From Enterobacter hormaechei subsp. xiangfangensis (GTDB lineage Bacteria; Pseudomonadota; Gammaproteobacteria; Enterobacterales; Enterobacteriaceae), in contig NZ_CP017183.1 of the NCBI RefSeq assembly GCF_001729785.1, forward strand, positions 558,001 to 622,000: a stretch of DNA of 64,000 bases, written 5' to 3'. The notes under the pieces are model-generated. The model worked only from the letters and a program-made list of their open reading frames with translations. It made no database searches and was not told the origin of the DNA. The position numbers and the translations under genes were made by a program. Positions 52,622 to 61,229 of the stretch are shown here, piece by piece. The first letter of the stretch is position 1. The number at the start of each line of letters is the position of its first letter.

Positions 52622-53980
52622 ATGAAAAGAAAAATTATTCCTGTGCTTATCGGTTGTGCGCTCTCTTTCTCTGGCCTGGCTGCGCAGCCTACCGCTGAGC
52701 GCTATATCGTCAGCTTCCCTGACGGCTCCCATGTGAAATACAGCGGCGCGTTTGCCGATGCGTTCCCGAACGGGCTCCCGGTGGGGATGGGTTCTGGTCT
52801 GCTGTTTACGGGCAAGCAGGGCGATGCGCTGACGTTTGCGACCGTGACCGATCGCGGTCCTAACGCGGATTCGCCAAAAATGGGGAAAAACGATGCCAAA
52901 ATCTTTGTTACCCCGGATTTCGCCCCGCTGCTGATGACGATCCGCGTGCAAAACGGTAAAGCGGAGGCCGTGGACGCGCGACCGCTGCATGACGATAAAG
53001 GCGAGATCAACGGCCTGCCACTGCAAAGCGGTGTGATTGGTTCCACCAATGAAGTCGCGCTAAGCGACACCTTAAAAGTACTGAAAGGCGATAACCGCGG
53101 GCTAGATACGGAAGGCATCACGTCGGACGGGAAGGGCGGCTACTGGCTGTGCGATGAGTATGGCCCGTTCCTGATTAACGTCGACAGTAAAGGGAAAATC
53201 CTCGCGATCCACGGTCCGCAGGCGACGCAAGGGGAGAAGTCCATCGCGGGCGGTCTGCCAAACGTTATCAAATGGCGTCAGGCAAACCGGGGCTTCGAAG
53301 GGCTGACCCGCATGCCGGACGGACGTATTATTGCCGCCGTGCAAAGCACGCTGGATATCGACGGGAAGAGCAAAAAACAGGCGCTGTTTACCCGTCTGGT
53401 GAGCTTCGACCCGGCGACCGGGAAAACCGCGATATACGGCTACCCTGTCGACAGCGCGGCCTACAGCAAAAACAGCGACGCCAAAATCGGCGACATAGTG
53501 GGGCTGGATAACCACACCATCCTGCTGATTGAACAGGGTGAGGATAAAAATGACGCAATGCGTAACCTCATCTACAGGGTGGATCTGAGCAAGGCGAGCG
53601 ATCTGGCCGCCTTCGACAAGCCGGGCGAATACCCGGAGTTTGATGATGAGAAAACGCTGGCGCAGCGCGGCATCACCCTTGCGGAAAAAACGCAGGTGGT
53701 CGATCTGCGTGCGCTGGGCTGGCAGCAGGAAAAGGCCGAAGGGCTGGCGCTGATTGACAGCAAAACGCTGGCGGTAGCGAACGATAACGATTTTGGCGTG
53801 AAGGTAGCGATGCAAAACCCGGTCGAGGGCAAGAAGCTCAAGGATTATCGGGTGAACGCGGAAGGCAAGCTGACGCTGGATGATAAACCGGTGGAAACCA
53901 CGCTCAGCGTGAAGCCGCTGAAGAAGCCGGAGTCCGACAGCGAGCTGTGGATTGTGACGCTGCCGGAGGCGTTGAAATAA
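52622..53980 (+). CDS. Periplasmic phytase-like esterase domain protein
   Basis: 452 residues. Signal peptide about 1-20 (VLIGCALSFSGLA), then a beta-propeller of the esterase-like phytase family: TVTDRGPNADSP, LDTEGITSDGKGGYWLCDEY, NRGFEGLTRMPDGRII, EKAEGLALIDSKTLAVANDNDFG. The repeated E-G-(I/L) with following strands are the propeller's metal-site positions. Likely a periplasmic phosphoesterase; the substrate is unknown. Start ATG 52622 is the only one giving the signal peptide. Followed by a palindromic repeat. Confidence 0.88.
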   Translation: MKRKIIPVLIGCALSFSGLAAQPTAERYIVSFPDGSHVKYSGAFADAFPNGLPVGMGSGLLFTGKQGDALTFATVTDRGPNADSPKMGKNDAKIFVTPDFAPLLMTIRVQNGKAEAVDARPLHDDKGEINGLPLQSGVIGSTNEVALSDTLKVLKGDNRGLDTEGITSDGKGGYWLCDEYGPFLINVDSKGKILAIHGPQATQGEKSIAGGLPNVIKWRQANRGFEGLTRMPDGRIIAAVQSTLDIDGKSKKQALFTRLVSFDPATGKTAIYGYPVDSAAYSKNSDAKIGDIVGLDNHTILLIEQGEDKNDAMRNLIYRVDLSKASDLAAFDKPGEYPEFDDEKTLAQRGITLAEKTQVVDLRALGWQQEKAEGLALIDSKTLAVANDNDFGVKVAMQNPVEGKKLKDYRVNAEGKLTLDDKPVETTLSVKPLKKPESDSELWIVTLPEALK

Positions 53981-53984
53981 GTTT

Positions 53985-54022
53985 CCCCCTCACCCTAACC
54001 CTCTCCCCGCGGGGGAGAGGGG
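53985..54022. repeat. GAGAGGG-type palindromic repeat
   Basis: CCCCCTCACCCTAACCCTCT followed by CCCCGCGGGGGAGAGGGG, same family as at 37241, between the esterase gene and yjiA. Confidence 0.85.
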
Positions 54023-54036
54023 ATGATCGGTGCGAT

Positions 54037-54990
54037 TTACTTTTTCAGCCCCGCAAACGCTGCCCGAATTTCTTCTTCCGGCAGCTGTATTCCAATAAAC
54101 ACCATCACGCTGTGCGGCGTTTCATCGCCCCACGGGCGATCCCAGTCGGCGCTGTACAGGCGCTGCACCCCCTGGAACAGCAGGCGGTTCGGCTCGCCGT
54201 CGATCCACAGCATCCCTTTATAGCGCAGCAACTTGTCGGCAAACGACAGCAGCAGGTTTTCCATCACGCGGGAGACCTCGCTGATGTCTACCGGGTAGTC
54301 CAGCTCCACCACAATCGACGCCACGTCGTTTTGCTTGTCGGACATAAAGTGAAAGCGCGGTTTCGCGGTAACGTTCTCTTCCAGCATAAAGCCGTTGGTG
54401 TTGAACAGCTGAGCGAGATCGATATCGCCGTGCGTCACCGTGTAAATGGGCGCACGCGAGTTGATGCGCGTCAGGCGCTCGCGCAGTTTTTCGCTTTCAC
54501 CTGCCACGTCGGTTTTGGTCAGCAGGATGCGGTCGGCGTAGCCCACCTGAGACTGGGCGATGGTGAACTGGTTCATCTGCTCGTCGGCGTGTACCGCATC
54601 CACCAGAGCGATAACACCGTCCAGCAGGTAGCGCTGGCAGAGGATCTCGTGGGAGAAAAAGGTCTGAATAATCGGGCCGGGGTCGGCCATGCCGGTGCAC
54701 TCGATCACCAGACGGTCGAAGACGATGTCACCGCGATCGCGGCTGTCGAGCAGGTCCAGCAGGGCGTCTTCTAATTCGTTAGAGCGGGTGCAGCAGATGC
54801 AGCCGTTGGTCAGGGTTTTGATCTGGGTGGCGCGGTCGCCAATCAGCTGATCGTCAACGGAGACTTCGCCAAATTCGTTTTCGATGACGGCGATTTTGAA
54901 GCCGTGCTGCTCGTTCAGAATGTGGCGCAGCAGGGTGGTTTTACCGGCGCCGAGAAAACCGGTCAGCAGGGTAACGGCAATCGGGGTCAT
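54037..54990 (-). CDS. yjiA: YjiA, COG0523 GTPase / metallochaperone
   Basis: 317 residues from ATG 54990 (AAAGGAGAAACC upstream); an earlier start inside yjiX is less likely. Walker A GFLGAGKTT, the conserved CxCC metal motif in NGCICCTRSNELEDAL, Walker B-like LVIECTGMADPGP and base motif LTKTD. These GTPases bind Zn, Co or Ni. E. coli YjiA hydrolyses GTP with metal-dependent conformational change. It overlaps nothing but lies 11 bp after yjiX, with btsT in the same orientation. Confidence 0.95.
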   Translation of the reverse strand: MTPIAVTLLTGFLGAGKTTLLRHILNEQHGFKIAVIENEFGEVSVDDQLIGDRATQIKTLTNGCICCTRSNELEDALLDLLDSRDRGDIVFDRLVIECTGMADPGPIIQTFFSHEILCQRYLLDGVIALVDAVHADEQMNQFTIAQSQVGYADRILLTKTDVAGESEKLRERLTRINSRAPIYTVTHGDIDLAQLFNTNGFMLEENVTAKPRFHFMSDKQNDVASIVVELDYPVDISEVSRVMENLLLSFADKLLRYKGMLWIDGEPNRLLFQGVQRLYSADWDRPWGDETPHSVMVFIGIQLPEEEIRAAFAGLKK

Positions 54991-55000
54991 GGTTTCTCCT

Positions 55001-55204
55001 TTAGCAGCAGCGGACGCCGCCTTCTCCACTTCCGCCGTAGCGCGCTTCCTGACGCTCGCGGAAGAATTCAGTGTAGGTCATGTACGGCTTATCCGGATGG
55101 TTGGTCTTCATATGCTCAACGTAGTTGTCATAGTCCGGAATGCCAATCAGCATTTTCGCCGCCTGACCGAGGTATTTTTTTGCTTCGCCTAAGTTACCAA
55201 ACAT
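55001..55204 (-). CDS. yjiX: YjiX/YbdD family small protein
   Basis: 67 residues: [40 protein letters not shown], and a Cys-Cys end. The YbdD/YjiX family is always next to a CstA-type transporter, as here between btsT and yjiA. Its role is unknown, perhaps transporter assembly. Confidence 0.93.
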   Translation of the reverse strand: MFGNLGEAKKYLGQAAKMLIGIPDYDNYVEHMKTNHPDKPYMTYTEFFRERQEARYGGSGEGGVRCC

Positions 55205-55225
55205 TGAGGGTTCCAGATAGAAGAA

Positions 55226-55257
55226 GCCCGGAGGCGCGCAGCGATCCGGGCCTACAG
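55226..55257. repeat. REP-like unit between btsT and yjiX
   Basis: GCCCGGAGGCGCGCAGCGAT with CCGGGCCTACA, single REP of the same type as at 39050. Confidence 0.75.
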
Positions 55258-55269
55258 TAACATGCTTAA

Positions 55270-57423
55270 TTAATGGTGTGATGAGGTCTTCACGCCGCCT
55301 TCCGGCACCGGCACGTACGGGGTTTCTTTGTCCGTACGGCCCTCAACGTTACGCACTTTCATCCAGGTTTTGATGCCATAGAAGATAATGCTGTACACCA
55401 CCACCAGGAACAGAATGCTCAGACCCGCGTTGGTGTAGTTGTTCACCACGATATGGTTCATGTTGGCAATCTGCTGCGCGGTCAGATCCGCGCCGCCTGC
55501 GGCAATCTTCTCTTTGTACTGGTTAGCCATGAAGAAGAAGCCTTCCAGCTGCGGGTTGGTGCTGAACAGTTTCAGACCCAGCGCCCAGGTAGTGCAGAGC
55601 AGCAGCCACAGCGCAGGCACCACGGTGACCCAGATGTATTTGGTGCGTTTCATCTTCACCAGGACAACGGTACCCAGCACCAGGGCCACAGCCGCCAGCA
55701 TCTGGTTAGATATGCCGAACAGCGGCCACAGGCTCTTAACGCCGCCCAGCGGGTCAACAACGCCCTGATACAGCAGATAACCCCACAGGCCTACGCAGCC
55801 CGCGGTACCCAGAACACCGGCCACCAGAGAGTCGGTTTTCTTCAGGAATGGCACGAAGTTACCCAGCAGATCCTGCAACATGAAGCGGCCTGCACGCGTA
55901 CCGGCATCCAGCGCGGTGAGGATGAACAGCGCTTCGAACAGAATACCGAAGTGGTACCAGAAGCCCATGTCCGCCCACGGCAGCACTTTGTGGAACACGT
56001 GTGCGATACCTACCGCCAGCGTCGGTGCACCACCTGCGCGGTTCAGCACGGACGGTTCGCCGATGTCTTTCGCGGTCTGCATGATCTGCTCAGGCGAAAT
56101 TACAAAGCCCCAGGAGCTGACGGTCGCCGCCGCGTGTGCGCTGGCGTCTTTCAGCTGCGCCATGATCAGCGCGGTATTTTCGCCGCCCATCTCATGCAGG
56201 TTAGGCATGGTGATGCCCAGACCCGCTGGTGGCGTGTTCATCGCGAAGTACAGGCCAGGCTCGATAATCGACGCCGCAACCAGCGCCATGATCGCCACGA
56301 AGGACTCCATGAGCATTGCGCCGTAACCGATGAAGCGCGCGTCGGTTTCATTGGCCATCAGCTTCGGCGTGGTGCCGGAGGAGATCAGCGCGTGGAAGCC
56401 AGACACGGCACCGCAGGCGATAGTGATAAACAGGAACGGGAACAGGGCGCCTTTCCACAGCGGACCGGTACCGTCAATGTACTGGGTTACCGCTGGCATT
56501 TTCAGCTCAGGATTGATGATCACAATCCCGATTGCCAGCCCGACGATCACGCCGATTTTCAGGAAGGTCGCCAGGTAGTCGCGCGGAGCCAGAATCAGCC
56601 ACACCGGCAACAGCGCTGAGATGAACGCGTAACCGATCAGCGCGAAGGTGATGGTGGTGTCTTTAAAGGTCAGCGCCGGGCCCCAGTACGGGTCGTGCGC
56701 AATCACGCCGCCGAAGTAGATGGAGGCGACCAGCAGCACGATACCGATGACCGACACCTCGCCAACGCGGCCAGGGCGCAGGAAGCGCATGTAGATGCCC
56801 ATGAACAGCGCAATCGGTACGGTAGAGCAGACGGTGAAGACGCCCCACGGACTTTCGGCCAGCGCTTTCACCACGATCAGCGCCAGCACCGCGAGGATGA
56901 TGATCATGATCAGGAAGCAGCCAAAGAGGGCGATGGTGCCCGGCACGCGGCCCATCTCTTCTTTGATCATCTCACCCAGCGACGAACCGTTACGGCGCGA
57001 GGAGATAAACAGCACCATAAAGTCCTGCACCGCTCCCGCCAGCACCACGCCCGCCAGCAGCCAGAGCGTACCCGGCAGGTAGCCCATCTGCGCGGCCAGT
57101 ACCGGGCCGACCAGCGGACCCGCGCCTGCAATGGCGGCGAAGTGGTGACCAAACAGCACGTAACGGTTGGTTGGCACGTAGTTCAGGCCGTCATTGTTAA
57201 TGACCGCCGGGGTGGCACGCGTCGGGTCGAGCTTCATGACCTTCTGCGCGATGTATAAGCTGTAGTAGCGATAAGCCACAAGGTAGACGGAAACCGACGC
57301 GACCACGATCCACAGGGCGCTGACGTGTTCGCCCCGGCGTAATGCGACAACCGCCAGATAGAAAGCACCGAGGATCCCGAGTAAGGCCCAGGGCACGTGC
57401 TTCAGTAGTTTTTTAGTATCCAT
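55270..57423 (-). CDS. btsT: BtsT (YjiY), pyruvate:H+ symporter
   Basis: 717 residues, the size of E. coli BtsT, CstA family with about 18 membrane helices. Landmarks: [74 protein letters not shown]. BtsT imports pyruvate and in E. coli is induced by the BtsSR two-component system. Three BtsR-type sites and a CRP site are visible upstream. The gene leads the btsT-yjiX-yjiA unit. Confidence 0.95.
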   Translation of the reverse strand: MDTKKLLKHVPWALLGILGAFYLAVVALRRGEHVSALWIVVASVSVYLVAYRYYSLYIAQKVMKLDPTRATPAVINNDGLNYVPTNRYVLFGHHFAAIAGAGPLVGPVLAAQMGYLPGTLWLLAGVVLAGAVQDFMVLFISSRRNGSSLGEMIKEEMGRVPGTIALFGCFLIMIIILAVLALIVVKALAESPWGVFTVCSTVPIALFMGIYMRFLRPGRVGEVSVIGIVLLVASIYFGGVIAHDPYWGPALTFKDTTITFALIGYAFISALLPVWLILAPRDYLATFLKIGVIVGLAIGIVIINPELKMPAVTQYIDGTGPLWKGALFPFLFITIACGAVSGFHALISSGTTPKLMANETDARFIGYGAMLMESFVAIMALVAASIIEPGLYFAMNTPPAGLGITMPNLHEMGGENTALIMAQLKDASAHAAATVSSWGFVISPEQIMQTAKDIGEPSVLNRAGGAPTLAVGIAHVFHKVLPWADMGFWYHFGILFEALFILTALDAGTRAGRFMLQDLLGNFVPFLKKTDSLVAGVLGTAGCVGLWGYLLYQGVVDPLGGVKSLWPLFGISNQMLAAVALVLGTVVLVKMKRTKYIWVTVVPALWLLLCTTWALGLKLFSTNPQLEGFFFMANQYKEKIAAGGADLTAQQIANMNHIVVNNYTNAGLSILFLVVVYSIIFYGIKTWMKVRNVEGRTDKETPYVPVPEGGVKTSSHH

Positions 57424-57540
57424 AGTAAGACCTGGTTTTTTATGTAAAGAAAAAAGGGTCAGGGTTTGTTGTGAGGAGGTATTGATTAATGCTGGAGCGA
57501 TCGTGCCAGATCCTCGCGCGTATAAAGCACGGTAAATAGG

Positions 57541-57589
57541 TGAGTGGTTGAAAGCGATGCGTGAGCGGTCAAAAGCGAGGGTGAGTGGT
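57541..57589 (-). promoter_or_regulatory. Three BtsR-type direct repeats upstream of btsT
   Basis: On the minus strand ACCACTCA (57589-57582), ACCGCTCA (57569-57562) and ACCACTCA (57548-57541), spaced 20 and 21 bp. This matches the BtsR (LytTR) motif ACC(A/G)CT(C/T)A with N13 described for E. coli yjiY, which has two copies; here a third is present. Confidence 0.8.
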
Positions 57590-57617
57590 TAAGGCTCACC
57601 CACGGTGGAAGAAAATA

Positions 57618-57633
57618 TGTGATTGAGATCACT
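57618..57633. promoter_or_regulatory. CRP site upstream of btsT
   Basis: TGTGA-TTGAGA-TCACT, 9 of 10 consensus bases, 195 bp before btsT. E. coli btsT also depends on cAMP-CRP. It could serve the small HTH gene instead, whose stop is near, but orientation argues for btsT. Confidence 0.7.
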
Positions 57634-57642
57634 GAGAATAAT

Positions 57643-57900
57643 CTACCTCTGCGGGGTTTCGTCGTTCGCTTCAGGGCAGTGCACGCAGCGGCAGGTCTGA
57701 TACGCAGGCAGCAGCTGATAGCGCCCTTTGCCGTCGTGTTCAATAATCGGGGAAAGCGCCTGCAAATCGCGGTACACCGTGCGTTCGGTAATGCCAAATT
57801 TTTGCATCAGATCGCGGCGATTAACGCTTCCGTTGCGGTGCAGGGCAATAATGATGTCAACCAGACGTTCAGCCGAGCGGCTTCGGGGTGAAGGGGCCAT
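57643..57900 (-). CDS. Small HTH_11-type protein
   Basis: 85 residues with a DeoR-like winged helix: LVDIIIALHRNGSVNRRDLM, KFGITERTVYRDLQALSPII, followed by a short wing and a C-terminal Cys motif (CRCVHC) that could bind zinc. It has no effector domain. It lies between btsT and hpaC, 120 bp downstream of hpaC in the same direction. A role in either is unknown. Confidence 0.7.
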   Translation of the reverse strand: MAPSPRSRSAERLVDIIIALHRNGSVNRRDLMQKFGITERTVYRDLQALSPIIEHDGKGRYQLLPAYQTCRCVHCPEANDETPQR

Positions 57901-58020
57901 AAGACTTTCCAGCGTTAAGGGGGCGCCTGACGACGTCGCCAGCCGCCCCGGAAAATTTATCTTATGGATAGTTAACGGCGCACCTTTGCGGAAACCTTAG
58001 CGTTTTTTTGTGCAACGGGA

Positions 58021-58530
58021 TCAAACCGCGGCTTCCATCTCCATCATCACCGGGTGGAAACGGCGTTTGAAGTAGATCAGGCCGTGCCCCTCGCTGCTGA
58101 GGATGATGTTCTTAATCTCCACAAGGTAGACCAGATGGGTACCGATGGTTTGCACCTGGGTTATCTCGCCTTCCAGGCTTGCCAGAGCGCCTTTCAGCAC
58201 CGGCTGCGCCAGCGGTCCTTTCTGCCAGCAGGAGAGAGCAAAGCGCTCCTCCATTGCCATGCCGGTCATCCCGGCAAAGTGGCGGGCCATGATCTCCTGC
58301 TCGTGGTTCAGCACGTTGACACACAGTTTGCCGTTGCCCTGGAAGACCGGGTTCATGGCGCTGTTGGCATTGATGCAGACCATGACCGAAGGCGGGGTGT
58401 CCGTGACCGAACAGACGGCGGTGGCGGTAATGCCGCAGCGACCCGCATCGCCCTCGGTGGTGACCACATTCACCGCCGCCGACAGGCTGGCCATCGCGTC
58501 GCGAAAACGCAGGCGTTCTTCAGATTGCAT
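58021..58530 (-). CDS. hpaC: HpaC, flavin reductase of 4-HPA 3-monooxygenase
   Basis: 169 residues, as E. coli W HpaC (170). Flavin-reductase fold: FRDAMASLSAAVNVVTTEGD, GITATAVCSVTDTPPSVMVC, INANSAMNP and FAGMTGMAMEERF. It uses NADH to reduce FAD for HpaB. It follows hpaB by 17 bp on the minus strand. Confidence 0.96.
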   Translation of the reverse strand: MQSEERLRFRDAMASLSAAVNVVTTEGDAGRCGITATAVCSVTDTPPSVMVCINANSAMNPVFQGNGKLCVNVLNHEQEIMARHFAGMTGMAMEERFALSCWQKGPLAQPVLKGALASLEGEITQVQTIGTHLVYLVEIKNIILSSEGHGLIYFKRRFHPVMMEMEAAV

Positions 58531-58547
58531 TGAAACCTCCCGCTGCG

Positions 58548-60110
58548 TTATTTCAGCAGCTTATCCAGCATGTTGATATCAGTGTTGTTGTGCAGGTGCG
58601 GTACGGTCCAGCCGTGCTGGTCGTACTCGGACATGCAGCGGTCAACCATCGCCATCATCTTGTCCATGTTGCCGGAGCTTTGCGCCTGACGCAGGCATTG
58701 CAGGCGGATCTCATCCTGGCTACCGGAGTAGTTGATTTCGTACAGCTCGTGACGTCCGCCAAACTCGCTGCCGATGGCATCCCACATCAGTTTCAGAATC
58801 TTGATGCGTTCGACATGATCCATCCCGTTGGAGCCGCGCACGTACTTCGCCAGATACTGGTCGATCTGCGGGTTGTTCAGGTCCCGCGCGCTGGACGGCA
58901 GGTAGATCAGCCCGGAGGTCACGTTACGTTCGATGATGTTCTTGATCTTCGCATAGGCCATTGGCGCCATCACGCGGTAGGTCTGTAACGCCGCGTGGTC
59001 AGGCAGATACGCGCCGTTTACCCACGGCGTGGCTTCGGAGCACATGGAGTCGCTCAGCGCCCAGAACATGTTGCGCCACGCCACCACTTCGCCGAGATCC
59101 GCCTGCACGCCGCGGAACTCGAGGGTGCCGGTACACTCCAGCGACTTCTTCAGCAGAGCGGTGATGAAGTCGAGCTTCACTGCCAGACGCACGCAGGCCT
59201 GAAGCGGGTACATGCGGGCGAAGCCACCTTCCATCGTCCAGCGACGGCAGCGGTCGAAATCGCGGTAGATCAGCACGTTTTCCCACGGGATCAACACATG
59301 ATCCATCACCAGAATGGCGTCGTTCTCGTCAAAACGGCTGGAGAGCGGGTAGTCGTACGGGGAACCGGTCACCCCTGCCACCATCTCGTAAGAGGCGCGG
59401 GAGATCAGCTTCACCCCTTCGGCATCCATCGGCGCGACGAACATCAGCGCGAAGTCCGGGTTTTCGCCCATCACCTGCGCAGAGCCGAAGCCGATCATGT
59501 TGTAATGGGTCAGGGCGGAGTTGGTGGCCACCACTTTCGCGCCGCTGACGATGATCCCGGCGTCGGTCTCTTTCTCCAGCTTGATGTAAACGTCTTTCAC
59601 CTCGTCTGCCGGTTTATGGCGGTCGATCGGCGGGTTGACGATGGCGTGGTTAAAGTACAGGCCGGTTTCCTGAATACGTGTGTACCAGTTGCGGGCGTTC
59701 TGCTCGAACTGACCGTAGAAGGCAGGGTTCGCCCCCAGCGCGCAGCCGAACGCGGCTTTGTAGTCCGGCGTACGCCCCATCCAGCCGTAGCTCAGGCGCG
59801 ACCACTCGGCGATGGCGTCACGCTGCTGGCGCAGATCGTCGGCGCTTTTTGCCACGCGGAAGAATTTATGGGTGTAGCCGCCGCTGCCGGTGTCCGTGCC
59901 CCAGCAGAGGGTATCCTGCATGTCTGGCTTGTGCAGGGCATCGTACATCTGGGCGATGGACGCCGCCGCATTGCGAAATGCCGGGTGGGTAGTGACGTCC
60001 TTAACGCGCTCGCCGTAGATATAAATCTCACGGCCATCTTGCAGGCTTTTTAAATACTCTTCACCGGTTAACGGACGTTTGGCATCAGCGCGGAAATCTT
60101 CAGGCTTCAT
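58548..60110 (-). CDS. hpaB: HpaB, 4-hydroxyphenylacetate 3-monooxygenase oxygenase
   Basis: 520 residues, identical in length to E. coli W HpaB. FADH2-dependent hydroxylase that makes 3,4-dihydroxyphenylacetate, the first step of 4-HPA breakdown. Landmarks: PEDFRADAKRPLTGEEYLKS, the flavin and substrate loop ASYEMVAGVTGSPYDYPLSS, SRFDENDAILVMDHVLIPWE, RNVTSGLIYLPSSARDLNNP. Transcribed from its own promoter region (60111-60287) under HpaA control, as in E. coli W. Confidence 0.97.
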   Translation of the reverse strand: MKPEDFRADAKRPLTGEEYLKSLQDGREIYIYGERVKDVTTHPAFRNAAASIAQMYDALHKPDMQDTLCWGTDTGSGGYTHKFFRVAKSADDLRQQRDAIAEWSRLSYGWMGRTPDYKAAFGCALGANPAFYGQFEQNARNWYTRIQETGLYFNHAIVNPPIDRHKPADEVKDVYIKLEKETDAGIIVSGAKVVATNSALTHYNMIGFGSAQVMGENPDFALMFVAPMDAEGVKLISRASYEMVAGVTGSPYDYPLSSRFDENDAILVMDHVLIPWENVLIYRDFDRCRRWTMEGGFARMYPLQACVRLAVKLDFITALLKKSLECTGTLEFRGVQADLGEVVAWRNMFWALSDSMCSEATPWVNGAYLPDHAALQTYRVMAPMAYAKIKNIIERNVTSGLIYLPSSARDLNNPQIDQYLAKYVRGSNGMDHVERIKILKLMWDAIGSEFGGRHELYEINYSGSQDEIRLQCLRQAQSSGNMDKMMAMVDRCMSEYDQHGWTVPHLHNNTDINMLDKLLK

Positions 60111-60241
60111 AGGGACCTCGTATCGGAAGATGGTTGTTAAATTTATGTTTTGTTTTTGTTGTTTAATTGAAGCGTGAGAGGGGCGGAACGTGAAGGGACG
60201 ATTGGGACAACGGCAGGTACTTTTCGCGAGAGATCACAGAG

Positions 60242-60257
60242 TGTGATTTCCCTCACC
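60242..60257. promoter_or_regulatory. CRP-like site upstream of hpaB
   Basis: TGTGA-TTTCCC-TCACC matches 9 of 10 consensus bases, about 135 bp before hpaB. hpaBC of E. coli W is CRP-activated. The right half is part of the palindromic repeat, so chance is possible. Confidence 0.45.
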
Positions 60258-60326
60258 CTAACCCTCTCCCAGAGGGAGAGGGGACGGTTACTCTCTCTCC
60301 ATCTGGGAGAGGGCAGGGGTGAGGGG
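60250..60326. repeat. Head-to-head pair of GAGAGGG-type repeats
   Basis: CCCTCACCCTAACCCTCTCC ... at 60250-60283 and its inverted copy ending GGGAGAGGGCAGGGGTGAGG at 60294-60326. The pair overlaps the 3' end of hpaA. Confidence 0.88.
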
Positions 60327-61220
60327 AACAGGCGACACCGGTACTTTCTGCGCCCGGTACGCGCTGGGTGAGCACCCCGTCAGTCGGTTAAAAAAACGGG
60401 CGAAATAGGCCGGATCTTTAAAACCCAGCTGCCAGGCAATTTCGCTCACTGTGCTGTCGGAAAACAGCAGCAGGCGTCTGGCTTCCCGCAGCTGGCGGTC
60501 GAAGATCAGCCGTTTCGGCGAGCGGTTGGCGAAGCGGCGACAGATATCGGTCAGGCGGGATTCGGTGAGATGCAGTTCGCTGGCGTATTCCGGCACCGTC
60601 CAGTGCTCGTGGTAATGAGCATCTGTCAGCTGGTTAAAGCGCTGAAACAGCTTCAGCTCACCGCGCATGCCGCCTGACGCGTGGTCGTCGAGCTTCGCGT
60701 TGCGCAGCAGCAGGGTAAAAACGGCCTGCGCCAGCAGGACCAGCGTATGCTCGCGACCGGGCAGCTGTTCCGTGGATTCCCGGGCAATCAGCTGCCAGTA
60801 GTGCTTCAGCGCCGTCAGCTCATCAGGCTTGTCGGCAAGCGACAGGCAGATCCCCGGCAGGCCGAACGCTTCCCGCGTGCCCGGGTAGAGCACTTCTAAC
60901 AGCGGCCAGATGAGATCCTCGCGCACCGTCAGCACGTGGCCGTCGCTGTCGGATTCGGTGATAAACGCATGCGGCACCGACGGCGGCGTCAGCACGAACA
61001 GCGGTGCCTGCACCGAGTAACGGTGGTCGTCGAGCTGGAGCTCAATCTGCCCGGTGTCGAGAAAATGCATCTGAAAATACTGGTCGTGGCGGTGCGCCTG
61101 CATGTCGCGGCCAAAAAAGGCCGCCATGCGGGCGAACGACTGGTAGTGCACATCGTCGGTGCCCAGACTTTCGTCGTACTCCTTGCTGATATCGATGTTT
61201 GTGATGGGGCTCTGACACAT
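60288..61220 (-). CDS. hpaA: HpaA, AraC-type activator of hpaBC
   Basis: 310 residues (E. coli W HpaA is 296). An N-terminal cupin-type sensor (HDQYFQMHFLDTGQIELQLD) and a C-terminal AraC HTH (YASELHLTESRLTDICRRFA, TVSEIAWQLGFKDPAYFARF). Activates hpaBC with 4-HPA or phenylacetate in E. coli W. The last about 12 residues (PLTPALSQMERE) are encoded by the palindromic repeat at 60294-60326, explaining the extra length. It lies 9 bp after hpaX. Confidence 0.93.
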   Translation of the reverse strand: MCQSPITNIDISKEYDESLGTDDVHYQSFARMAAFFGRDMQAHRHDQYFQMHFLDTGQIELQLDDHRYSVQAPLFVLTPPSVPHAFITESDSDGHVLTVREDLIWPLLEVLYPGTREAFGLPGICLSLADKPDELTALKHYWQLIARESTEQLPGREHTLVLLAQAVFTLLLRNAKLDDHASGGMRGELKLFQRFNQLTDAHYHEHWTVPEYASELHLTESRLTDICRRFANRSPKRLIFDRQLREARRLLLFSDSTVSEIAWQLGFKDPAYFARFFNRLTGCSPSAYRAQKVPVSPVPLTPALSQMERE

Positions 61221-61229
61221 AGCGGCTCC

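Noticed and set aside
57486..57797. 103-codon minus-strand frame over the btsT control region
   Set aside because: It covers the BtsR and CRP sites and overlaps the HTH gene; composition looks random.
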